Positions 33,105 to 39,836 of a stretch of DNA of 44,381 nucleotides are shown here, piece after piece; the stretch's first letter is position 1; every line of letters begins with the position of its first letter. The stretch comes from Bacteroides sp. CAG:1076 (lineage in GTDB: Bacteria > Bacteroidota > Bacteroidia > Bacteroidales > Bacteroidaceae), in assembly GCA_000436795.1 (NCBI GenBank), contig HF993193.1, positions 1 through 44,381 of the forward strand. Reading direction: 5' to 3'. The notes beneath the pieces are model-generated. The model had not been told where the DNA came from and did not search any database. It saw only the letters and a program-made list of their open reading frames with translations. Both the position numbers and the translations under genes were made by a program.

Positions 33105-34118
33105 TCATATCTTACATTCCACACTCAGGAGAAGATAATTCTCGCGTCTTCCGTTCCGGGCTTTCCAGCTCTGATAGTTCGGTGAGATTCTTACCTGTCT
33201 GATGGGAGAATATTCAAAACCGCCGATAATCGTGTGTCCTTCACTGACATTATTTGTGTTTTCACCTACCGCATCCAGAAGGTCAAAACGTCCGAACAGA
33301 TGCATCTTGGATGCTATGTTTACGGTCGTGTAAACTGAATAACCATTCACGTCTGTTCCGGATGAGAACTTATAGTTGAATGCCCGGTTATATTCAGCTC
33401 CAAGTGAAAACCAGCTGTTGCTGTATCCGGCAAAAGCCGCTACCGAATACTGGTCTTTCTGAACGCCTGCATCCGTTTTCAGATACTCCGGTGTGTTGTA
33501 TATATCACCGTATATCCTGAACATGAACCCTTTTGCCGGTTTCAATGTGATGCCGGCACCGTACTTATACTTGTTGTCCATATTCTTGAATTTCCGTCCT
33601 TCACCATTTGTCAATGCCAGATCAGCCGATATAAGCGGCGAGAACTCATAGCCTGCCACAACACCTATATCTTCACAGAAGACTATACCGTATTCTTCCT
33701 GAAAGGACTTGAATATATATCTGTGTCCCCAAAAGTTCTCCTGCTCTGAAAATTGCTTTAGGTTTACCAGTCCGGCTGATACGAAGAATCCGTTTCCTTT
33801 CCAGTCTATCTGTGCGTTCTTCAGATATCCGTTGAACTTTGTATTCCCGTTTTCATCGGCCACCGTTTCCACATTCATGAGAATCTTTGCGGAAAAACCT
33901 TTGGCAAAGAACCCTTCATAACCGACAAACGCACGGTCAAGGTTGAATCCGCTGTTTTCATTCTTGTGTCCAAGCCCGGCCTTGTAGTTGGAGAAAAGCG
34001 TAAGCACAGGTTTCCCTGAAAATGCCTTTTCACTTTCCTGTGCCACTGCTGGCTGGAGAGAAATGGCAGTCAGCATAACCGCAGGCCACCACCTCTTTAA
34101 TTGTTTTCCAATCATCAT
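33105..34118 (-). CDS. outer-membrane porin, OprO/OprP-like
   Basis: The start at 34118 or 34115 gives a signal peptide W-W-P-A-V-M-L-T-A-I-S-L-Q-P-A-V-A and a mature protein of about 310 aa; an earlier ATG at 34175 lies inside the arsP gene. The body shows repeated amphipathic strands, short acidic turns and a C-terminal strand ending S-V-E-C-K-I, close to the aromatic-ending barrel signature though not Phe. Phosphate-selective porins are the closest type; arsenate is a phosphate analogue. A porin within an ars operon is uncommon and suggests passage across the outer membrane. Confidence 0.8.
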   Translation of the reverse strand: MMIGKQLKRWWPAVMLTAISLQPAVAQESEKAFSGKPVLTLFSNYKAGLGHKNENSGFNLDRAFVGYEGFFAKGFSAKILMNVETVADENGNTKFNGYLKNAQIDWKGNGFFVSAGLVNLKQFSEQENFWGHRYIFKSFQEEYGIVFCEDIGVVAGYEFSPLISADLALTNGEGRKFKNMDNKYKYGAGITLKPAKGFMFRIYGDIYNTPEYLKTDAGVQKDQYSVAAFAGYSNSWFSLGAEYNRAFNYKFSSGTDVNGYSVYTTVNIASKMHLFGRFDLLDAVGENTNNVSEGHTIIGGFEYSPIRQVRISPNYQSWKARNGRRENYLLLSVECKI

Positions 34119-34125
34119 CAGTCCT

Positions 34126-35094
34126 TTACAGTATATAATTAAACAGATAGCCAGACAAAATGATGAAGAATGCAACCGTTCCGAAGAATATGCCGATCAA
34201 TCTCCATGTCATTACTTTCTTCAACAGGGTTGCTTCCGGCAAGGAAAGGCCAACGACCGCCATCATAAAAGCTATGGCAGTTCCTATTGGAATACCTTTT
34301 GCCACAAACACCTCGATGACAGGCACGATACCTGCGGCATTAGCATACATCGGTACGGCAAGTATAACAGACAGAGGCACGGCATACCAGTTGTCTTTCG
34401 ACATGTATTGCTGGAAGAAGCCTTCCGGCACAAAACCATGCATAAAAGCACCGATACCAATACCAATCAGGATGTATATAAGCACACCGCTGACAATCTT
34501 CCAGGCATCACGGACAATGGTCGGGAGTCGTTTGATAAAAGTAGTATGGTCTTTTTCCCATTCATCGGCCTGGGCAGATGAGTGGGCCTGTATCTGCTTT
34601 ACCCAATCACTCAGATAAGGTGCCAGACGCATACGGCCGAGTACGATACCGCCTATTACTCCCAACAGAATCCCGCTGATGACGTAAATCAGTGTCACTT
34701 TCAGACCGAATGAACCGAGAAACATGGCTACAGCTACCTCATTCACCAAAGGCGATGTAATCAGAAAGGCGAAAGTGACACCCAAAGGAATGCCGCCTTT
34801 GACAAATCCGATGAACAAAGGTATGGATGAACATGAGCAGAACGGAGTGATAGCTCCGAAAAGTGATGCCAATAAGTACTGCAAGCCGTACATCTTATGT
34901 GTGATGAGATAGTTCCGTAAACGCTCTATCGGAAAATAAGCGTTGACAATGCCCATCAATACACTGATAAAGAACAAAAGTATGAGAATTTTAATTGTAT
35001 CATAAAAGAAGAAGTTTACGGCAACTCCTACCGGAGTGTCGGCACTCAGTCCGAAAAGACCGTAAACAAGCCAGTCAGCAAATTTCTGTATCAT
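34126..35094 (-). CDS. arsP: ArsP/DUF318-type permease
   Basis: A 322-aa membrane protein with eight or more hydrophobic segments in two halves. T-P-F-C-S-C-S-S-I-P-L-F (Cys86, Cys88) in the first half is the signature of this family, whose studied members export trivalent organoarsenicals such as methylarsenite. The second half has the matching V-P-M-Y-A-N-A-A-G-I-V-P motif. A long cytoplasmic loop around residues 165-190 separates the halves. Substrate is inferred from family and operon. Confidence 0.82.
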   Translation of the reverse strand: MIQKFADWLVYGLFGLSADTPVGVAVNFFFYDTIKILILLFFISVLMGIVNAYFPIERLRNYLITHKMYGLQYLLASLFGAITPFCSCSSIPLFIGFVKGGIPLGVTFAFLITSPLVNEVAVAMFLGSFGLKVTLIYVISGILLGVIGGIVLGRMRLAPYLSDWVKQIQAHSSAQADEWEKDHTTFIKRLPTIVRDAWKIVSGVLIYILIGIGIGAFMHGFVPEGFFQQYMSKDNWYAVPLSVILAVPMYANAAGIVPVIEVFVAKGIPIGTAIAFMMAVVGLSLPEATLLKKVMTWRLIGIFFGTVAFFIILSGYLFNYIL

Positions 35095-35202
35095 AAATGT
35101 ATATTTTATCTATTCGTCTAAATACGAACATTGTTCCTGCTAAAAAAGCGGCAGATTCCATAACGGTTATCTCTGCCGCTTATGATTAAATAATTCTGTT
35201 TA

Positions 35203-35436
35203 TCAGATACCCAAAAGTTTCTTTACTTCACTTTCTGTCGGTACCTGCCCTTTCATCTTCACTACTTCGTCAATAACAACGGCAGGTGTAGTCATGATGT
35301 TGTAGTTCATCATTTCCATGATGTCGTCCACCTTAGTCAGTTTTGCATCGATATTGTTTTCTTTCAATACCTTCTCAATTACATTATAGGTTGATTTACA
35401 TTTGGCACAACCCGGACCTAATACTTTAATTTCCAT
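35203..35436 (-). CDS. arsE: small thioredoxin (TM0996 type), ArsE-like
   Basis: A 77-aa single-domain thioredoxin with C10-A-K-C13 directly after the first strand (V-L-G-P-G-C) and M-T-T-P-A-V-V-I-D for the cis-proline region. It has no signal peptide and acts in the cytoplasm. Proteins of this size sit beside ArsG and ArsF in ars clusters; the ArsE name is based on that context and is tentative. Confidence 0.75.
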   Translation of the reverse strand: MEIKVLGPGCAKCKSTYNVIEKVLKENNIDAKLTKVDDIMEMMNYNIMTTPAVVIDEVVKMKGQVPTESEVKKLLGI

Positions 35437-35470
35437 TTTCGTAATTATTTTATTTGTTATCAGATTTGTT

Positions 35471-36178
35471 TTATAAATACATTATCCAGCTATAATAGAT
35501 ACCGATGATGATGAATACCACACCAACAATAAGATTCATCCATTTCTGCACTTTCTGCATCTTGCCGTAAAAACTTCCTATCTGTTGAACACTGAAAGCA
35601 AGAATCCATGCAACGGCAAGTACAGGCAAAGCTGTGGCAATGGCGAATACCACCGGCATCAGATAACCGGCTGTAGCTGTGGCTGACATCGGTATCAGCA
35701 TACCGAAATAGAACACACCGCTTGTCGGACAGAAAGCCAAAGCAAACAATATTCCAATCAGCAGGGCACCCCATCCGCCTTTTCTGGCGAGACCTTCCGC
35801 ATTTCCGTTAAACCCAAATTTCGGAAGATTAAGTTTGTCACCAAAGAGCATGAACAGGCCTATTACAAGCAGAAGCGGGCCAAGAACGAGTTCCCCCCAT
35901 GTTCCGATAGTCTTCTGAATACCAAACATGCTGGAGCCTTCTTTCAGAATCATAATCAGTACCACTCCGAGCAGGGTGTATGAAAGGACACGTCCCAACG
36001 TATAAAGCAGACCGTTCCGGAAAATGCGTTTTCTGTTTTCTATGTCTTTCCCGATAAATCCGATGGCCGCTATATTTGTTGCAAGCGGACAAGGTGATAG
36101 TGCTGTCAGCAGTCCGAGCAAGAATGCCGTAAGAACGGGAGTAGAGCTGTTATCCAGCAATGTCTGTAACCAATCCAT
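35471..36178 (-). CDS. arsG: CcdA-like permease, ArsG family
   Basis: The 235-aa inner-membrane protein has about six hydrophobic segments and two proline-flanked cysteines, Cys30 in L-S-P-C-P and Cys150 in A-F-C-P-T-S-G, as in CcdA/DsbD. CcdA carries electrons from cytoplasmic thioredoxin to the periplasm. The ArsG branch is linked to export of aromatic arsenicals in ArsEFG systems. Neighbouring thioredoxins on both membrane sides fit a thiol relay. Start 11 bp after arsF. Confidence 0.82.
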   Translation of the reverse strand: MDWLQTLLDNSSTPVLTAFLLGLLTALSPCPLATNIAAIGFIGKDIENRKRIFRNGLLYTLGRVLSYTLLGVVLIMILKEGSSMFGIQKTIGTWGELVLGPLLLVIGLFMLFGDKLNLPKFGFNGNAEGLARKGGWGALLIGILFALAFCPTSGVFYFGMLIPMSATATAGYLMPVVFAIATALPVLAVAWILAFSVQQIGSFYGKMQKVQKWMNLIVGVVFIIIGIYYSWIMYL

Positions 36179-36189
36179 AGCCCTCTATA

Positions 36190-36630
36190 TTATTTCAACA
36201 TTTCATTTACAGATTTCACTACACCTGCCTTGAATACATCCGGTGACTTACGGGCGTTTCCGAAAGCAAATTCTGTCATATTCTCAGATGTTTCCTGTCC
36301 GTTCTTATATTTAACGACAAACAGTGATGACCAGGTTACCTCATACTTTTCGGCTATCTTTTCATTTTCTTTCTTGCTGATGTCTATTACTTTAAAAACC
36401 ACTTCACCTTTTTTCATTTGTTCAGCAAAACTTTCTTCCATCGCAGCTTTTGTGTTGCTTTCGATAGCCATACAGGTTGCGCAACGCTGCTTTCCATGAA
36501 AATACAATACTTCTACATGGTCTTTTACTGTTACTTCTTTCTGAGCCTGTACTTCAGTTCCGTTCTTTGCATTCATGTTGCAAGAGATAAAGGCGAAACA
36601 TACAGCAATTAAGAATAAAATCTTTTTCAT
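36190..36630 (-). CDS. arsF: thioredoxin-fold lipoprotein, ArsF-like
   Basis: The 146-aa product begins with a lipoprotein signal (lipobox F-I-S-C, Cys17) and has a Cys pair C50-A-T-C53 in F-H-G-K-Q-R-C-A-T-C, matching proteins named ArsF, described as part of nitroaromatic-arsenical reduction. The fold otherwise resembles thioredoxin. It lies between arsR and arsG, the usual place. Confidence 0.8.
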   Translation of the reverse strand: MKKILFLIAVCFAFISCNMNAKNGTEVQAQKEVTVKDHVEVLYFHGKQRCATCMAIESNTKAAMEESFAEQMKKGEVVFKVIDISKKENEKIAEKYEVTWSSLFVVKYKNGQETSENMTEFAFGNARKSPDVFKAGVVKSVNEMLK

Positions 36631-36694
36631 GTCTTTCTATTTCTATTGTTAGTTATTCGCAAAACCACGAACTTTCCTTCCTAAAAAAAAGAGC

Positions 36695-37021
36695 TTACTT
36701 GCAGCAGCTCTCTTTCTTACATATAGGTTGACCAAGAAAATCTGCAAACATCTTTTTTGCCGTTTCCCAGTTTTCCTTATTGATACAGTATTTTACTTTC
36801 GGTGTTTCTATTTCCCCTTGGATAAGTCCAGCTTCTTTCAACTCTTTCAGATGCTGAGATACCGTAGCTTTTGCTATAGGAAGTTCCTCATGAATATCAC
36901 CAAAAAAGCAAGATTCCTGAGATGCCAGGAACTGGAGTATAGCTATACGTGCCGGATGCCCCATCGCTTTTGCAAAACGGGCTAACTTCTCCTGCTCTTC
37001 TGTATACTTCTTTTTTATCAT
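36695..37021 (-). CDS. arsR: ArsR-family metalloregulator
   Basis: The 108-aa winged-helix repressor heads the operon. The recognition helix region reads [13 protein letters not shown]. The classical E-L-C-V-C-D-L motif is absent; instead there are Cys38, Cys79 and a tail C101-K-K-E-S-C106-C107-K, a layout like ArsR types that bind As(III) through C-terminal cysteines. Ligand release of the operon promoter (37050-37081) is the expected regulation. Confidence 0.92.
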   Translation of the reverse strand: MIKKKYTEEQEKLARFAKAMGHPARIAILQFLASQESCFFGDIHEELPIAKATVSQHLKELKEAGLIQGEIETPKVKYCINKENWETAKKMFADFLGQPICKKESCCK

Positions 37022-37049
37022 TTCTATTCCTCTTTCTGTTTGTTGTTCG

Positions 37050-37083
37050 CAAAAGTACGAATAGTCATTAAATTAATCAAATG
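37050..37083 (-). promoter_or_regulatory. promoter and candidate operator of the ars operon
   Basis: TTTG (37081-37078), 20 nt, TACTTTTG (37057-37050): full consensus on the minus strand. An imperfect 18-bp dyad CATTTGATTAATTTAATG (37083-37066) overlaps the -33 element and is a likely ArsR site. Start of transcription near 37046. Confidence 0.75.
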
Positions 37084-37556
37084 AATTATCATATTTTAAT
37101 CTTTAAAACACTTGCTATACCATCCCGACTAAAGTTTACGACCATCTGCTTCCGGCACAGAGAAGAACAAACCTTCAGGATGGTAAGTCCATTTTTGCAA
37201 CGGACATGAAAAGGTCCCAATGGGAAACAGTTTGATTCATACATAAAAGTCAATGCCAATAGCGGACAGATTCAGCTCTTTCAGGAAAGCCCGGACATAC
37301 GCCGCAATACCTTACAGCATGCTTTCCAAACAGACAATACCCAGCGACAGAAGCAAAAGAAAGAGTAAAGCAGGCTGTCTGACCTGAACGGAATTCAAAT
37401 AAATAAATCATCAACTACTAAAAGAAGAAAAAACATGAATGAGACCAATTATCATATCTACAAGGCAAAACAAATTTCTTTTGTCGCTACAAATCTAATT
37501 TATTTACCACAAGATGAATCTATGCAAAACACTGATAAATAATGAAATAGAATCAT
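37084..37556. other. intergenic region, possible gene remnants
   Basis: About 470 bp with no intact gene. A plus-strand open stretch ending at 37366 has protein-like composition (G-Q-I-Q-L-F-Q-E-S-P-D-I-R-R-N), followed by stop codons, which suggests a decayed gene. No match recognised. Confidence 0.35.
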
Positions 37557-37598
37557 ATTCGTGGGACTTTTTTAGGGGATAAAAAAAGTTCCACGAAT
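37557..37598. repeat. 17-bp inverted repeat
   Basis: Arms 37557-37573 (ATTCGTGGGACTTTTTT) and 37582-37598, 8-nt spacer, one position being a G-U pair in plus-strand RNA. No T run on either outer side, so not a standard terminator. Confidence 0.6.
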
Positions 37599-37651
37599 AA
37601 GTCCTTTCTGTCTTTCCGAAAACTACCTTACTCTGCATAGTAAAAAACAAA

Positions 37652-37687
37652 AAAAGTTCTGAAAACCAATTGATTTCCAGAACTTTT
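37652..37687 (-). terminator. terminator of the tRNA-Cys/tRNA-Lys unit
   Basis: Stem AAAAGTTCTG/CAGAACTTTT (37687-37678 with 37661-37652 on the minus strand), then TTTGTTTTTT. Confidence 0.8.
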
Positions 37688-37711
37688 CTACCTCTTTGCA
37701 TTAATGTGTTG

Positions 37712-37784
37712 TACACCCTCAGGGATTCGAACCCTGGACCCACTGATTAAGAGTCAGTTGCTCTACCAACTGAGCTAAGAGTGC
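37712..37784 (-). tRNA. tRNA-Lys (CTT)
   Basis: A 73-nt cloverleaf: acceptor GCACTCT/AGGGTGT, D stem GCTC/GAGC, anticodon arm ACTGA-CTCTTAA-TCAGT with CTT at 34-36, T arm CAGGG-TTCGAAT-CCCTG, discriminator A. CCA is not encoded. It follows tRNA-Cys 6 nt downstream in one transcript. Confidence 0.95.
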
Positions 37785-37790
37785 ATTGCG

Positions 37791-37862
37791 AGGTTCCTGG
37801 CGGATTCGAACCGCCGTACACGGTTTTGCAGACCGCTGACTAAGCCACTCATCCAAGGAACC
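37791..37862 (-). tRNA. tRNA-Cys (GCA), copy 1
   Basis: A 72-nt cloverleaf with acceptor GGTTCCT/AGGAACC, anticodon loop CTGCAAA (GCA), T arm GGCGG-TTCGAAT-CCGCC and discriminator T. Identical to 39494-39565. CCA not encoded. Confidence 0.95.
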
Positions 37863-37897
37863 ATTGTTTCTCGCAACCGTTATTCTCAATTGCGATG

Positions 37898-37928
37898 CAA
37901 AGGTACAACATTTTTTGAAACAAACAAT
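37898..37928 (-). promoter_or_regulatory. promoter of tRNA-Cys copy 1 and tRNA-Lys
   Basis: ATTG (37928-37925), 19 nt, TACCTTTG (37905-37898) on the minus strand, the same design as for copy 2. Confidence 0.65.
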
Positions 37929-38054
37929 ACCTTACGACAAAAAAATATAAAAAAAGCCAACCTTTTTTCTTCAAATATTTGCTTTATAAACAACCTCAAT
38001 GTTCTTTTGATACCCTGATATTACAGATAAGAGTATAAATATCAACCAAATAAA

Positions 38055-38095
38055 CATCCCTCCCTATCACACCATGCGTGCAATAAGGAGGGATG
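38055..38095 (-). terminator. terminator of the GH105 gene
   Basis: Stem CATCCCTCC/GGAGGGATG (38095-38087 with 38063-38055 on the minus strand), then TTTATTTGG. Located 70 bp after the GH105 stop. Confidence 0.6.
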
Positions 38096-38164
38096 AAAAA
38101 AAATAGAGGGGAATAAAATAATTCTCGATTTTCAAGAAATTATGTAAACAGAATCTTTATGAAA

Positions 38165-39415
38165 CTATTTTTTTCGTTCATATTCCAAGCTGGCCATGAT
38201 AAAAGGCCCTATTGCCTTTCCTTCATTATTTACAATAGTTACATCATTTCCACATAAATAATAACTTGCAGACCCGTCTCGAGATGGATCCTTTGCCGGT
38301 CCCAAGCCTGCAGAACGGCAGCTTTGATTCAGATTAATCGTTCCATCAGAATTTTGAGTCACGAAAGTTTTCAGAAGTCCCTGATATGCCTTTTCCGCAA
38401 CATCTTTGTAAGTTTCCGGAAGAATTCCTAAACGAATACCTTTCAAATAAGCATAAGTAAACATGCTCGAAGCAGAAGACTCCAGATAATTGGCTATACC
38501 ACACTCTCCCACATACGAATTATCATATTGAAGAAGCTGATACCATACACCACTGTCTTTATCCTGCCAACGCTTCAATCCCTTTGCCACAGTATTAGTC
38601 AAAGCGACCAACTCTTTATAATCAGGATAATTTTTCGGCATAATCTCCAAGACATCTACCAAAGCTGCAAAATACCATCCCATACCACGCCCCCAGAACT
38701 CTTTCGAACACCCCTTATAAGGTTCCGATTTATTTGCCCAGAAAGAATTGACATCTTCCGGATTGGCAGACCAGGCATGATAGAAAAGCTGTTTGTCTGC
38801 ATCGTATGTATGACGGGCAACCGTCTTGAACTGGTGAGCGATATCAGCCCACGCCTGTACATTATCAGGATCAAAATTAGCCTGCCATTCAGCATAAAAC
38901 GCAGCTCCCATATAAATACCGTCCAGCCACATCTGATCCGGATAGATATCTTTGTGGAAGAAACATCCTTTCGCATCTCCCGACTGAATACGTGAATAAT
39001 CATTTACCAGATAGTCGTGCAGAAAGTCTGCCGCTTTTTTATAACGGTCGGCATTATGAGTACCATTCTTTTTATCTAAGGTCATTTCATGCTTATATAA
39101 AGCAAAAAGCACCTTTCCTGAATTTATATTATCGATATTTCCTTTTTTGAAATTCTTAAAGGTACCGTCCGGATTAATTGCATTGTCGGCATATTCCTTT
39201 GCCCACTGATAATAATTGCCGGTCCAGTCGGCATACTGATACTGCTCGCATAAATTAAGAAGAGATTTTGCCACAAGACCATTGACATAATCCCACGATT
39301 TTCCATGCGTCCACTGCTTGCCTTGCGACTGTGCCATTTCCTGCGAATAACGTGTTTGTGCTTCTCCCGTTAATGATGCCATAAACAGACATACGGATAA
39401 AAATAGTGTTTTCAT
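38165..39415 (-). CDS. GH105 unsaturated glucuronyl/galacturonyl hydrolase
   Basis: It removes the unsaturated uronic acid from the end of lyase-cut pectin or related oligosaccharides. The 416-aa product has a signal peptide ending near G-E-A-Q. The (alpha/alpha)6-barrel marks are D-Q-M-W-L-D-G-I-Y-M-G near 158-168 (containing the probable catalytic Asp) and E-F-W-G-R-G-M-G-W-Y near 240-250, both typical of YteR/YesR-like enzymes. It stands alone between two tRNA-Cys genes, without lyase or SusCD neighbours and without a clear consensus promoter, which hints at insertion as a single gene. Confidence 0.9.
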   Translation of the reverse strand: MKTLFLSVCLFMASLTGEAQTRYSQEMAQSQGKQWTHGKSWDYVNGLVAKSLLNLCEQYQYADWTGNYYQWAKEYADNAINPDGTFKNFKKGNIDNINSGKVLFALYKHEMTLDKKNGTHNADRYKKAADFLHDYLVNDYSRIQSGDAKGCFFHKDIYPDQMWLDGIYMGAAFYAEWQANFDPDNVQAWADIAHQFKTVARHTYDADKQLFYHAWSANPEDVNSFWANKSEPYKGCSKEFWGRGMGWYFAALVDVLEIMPKNYPDYKELVALTNTVAKGLKRWQDKDSGVWYQLLQYDNSYVGECGIANYLESSASSMFTYAYLKGIRLGILPETYKDVAEKAYQGLLKTFVTQNSDGTINLNQSCRSAGLGPAKDPSRDGSASYYLCGNDVTIVNNEGKAIGPFIMASLEYERKK

Positions 39416-39456
39416 GTTTTATTGATTTTGGAATAAATAATAGTTTTCCCGTTATG

Positions 39457-39490
39457 AAAAAAGGTCGGCTGAATAATCAGTCGACCTTTT
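39457..39490 (-). terminator. terminator of tRNA-Cys copy 2
   Basis: A 14-bp hairpin (39490-39477 with 39472-39459 on the minus strand, one mismatch), then CTTTTTTC. It starts 4 nt after the tRNA and separates it from GH105. Confidence 0.8.
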
Positions 39491-39493
39491 GCG

Positions 39494-39565
39494 AGGTTCC
39501 TGGCGGATTCGAACCGCCGTACACGGTTTTGCAGACCGCTGACTAAGCCACTCATCCAAGGAACC
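39494..39565 (-). tRNA. tRNA-Cys (GCA), copy 2
   Basis: Same 72-nt sequence as 37791-37862. Its flank shares GCGA on the 3' side and ATTGCGATGCAAAGGTA in the promoter with copy 1, so the whole promoter-tRNA unit appears duplicated. Confidence 0.95.
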
Positions 39566-39602
39566 ATTTCCTAAAAGCAATCGTTTTGTCCCGATTGCGA
39601 TG

Positions 39603-39633
39603 CAAAGGTATAACTAATTTTCGATTCTGCAAT
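39603..39633 (-). promoter_or_regulatory. promoter of tRNA-Cys copy 2
   Basis: ATTG (39633-39630), 19 nt, TACCTTTG (39610-39603) on the minus strand. Confidence 0.65.
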
Positions 39634-39642
39634 ACCCAAAGC

Positions 39643-39825
39643 TCATTTTTTTGAATTTTCATAACCTCGGCAATACTGCTTCTTTGCAATGGGACAACCC
39701 GAACATCCACAGCTGCAACCACTTGACACAGCTTTTTCCCTTCTGAAAAATTTCAGAAAATGTTTCCCTGTGTATAACACACAGAGAAACATAATCACAT
39801 AAATTATTACATCTTGTACATTCAT
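39643..39825 (-). CDS. FeoB-associated Cys-rich membrane protein
   Basis: The 60-aa protein has one N-terminal membrane segment (I-I-Y-V-I-M-F-L-C-V-L-Y) and a Cys-rich tail S-G-C-S-C-G-C-S-G-C-P. Proteins of this design follow feoB in many Bacteroidetes and may handle iron or an iron-sulfur centre at the FeoB channel, in the place of FeoC. It starts 11 bp after feoB. Confidence 0.85.
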   Translation of the reverse strand: MNVQDVIIYVIMFLCVLYTGKHFLKFFRREKAVSSGCSCGCSGCPIAKKQYCRGYENSKK

Positions 39826-39836
39826 ATTACCTTAAT

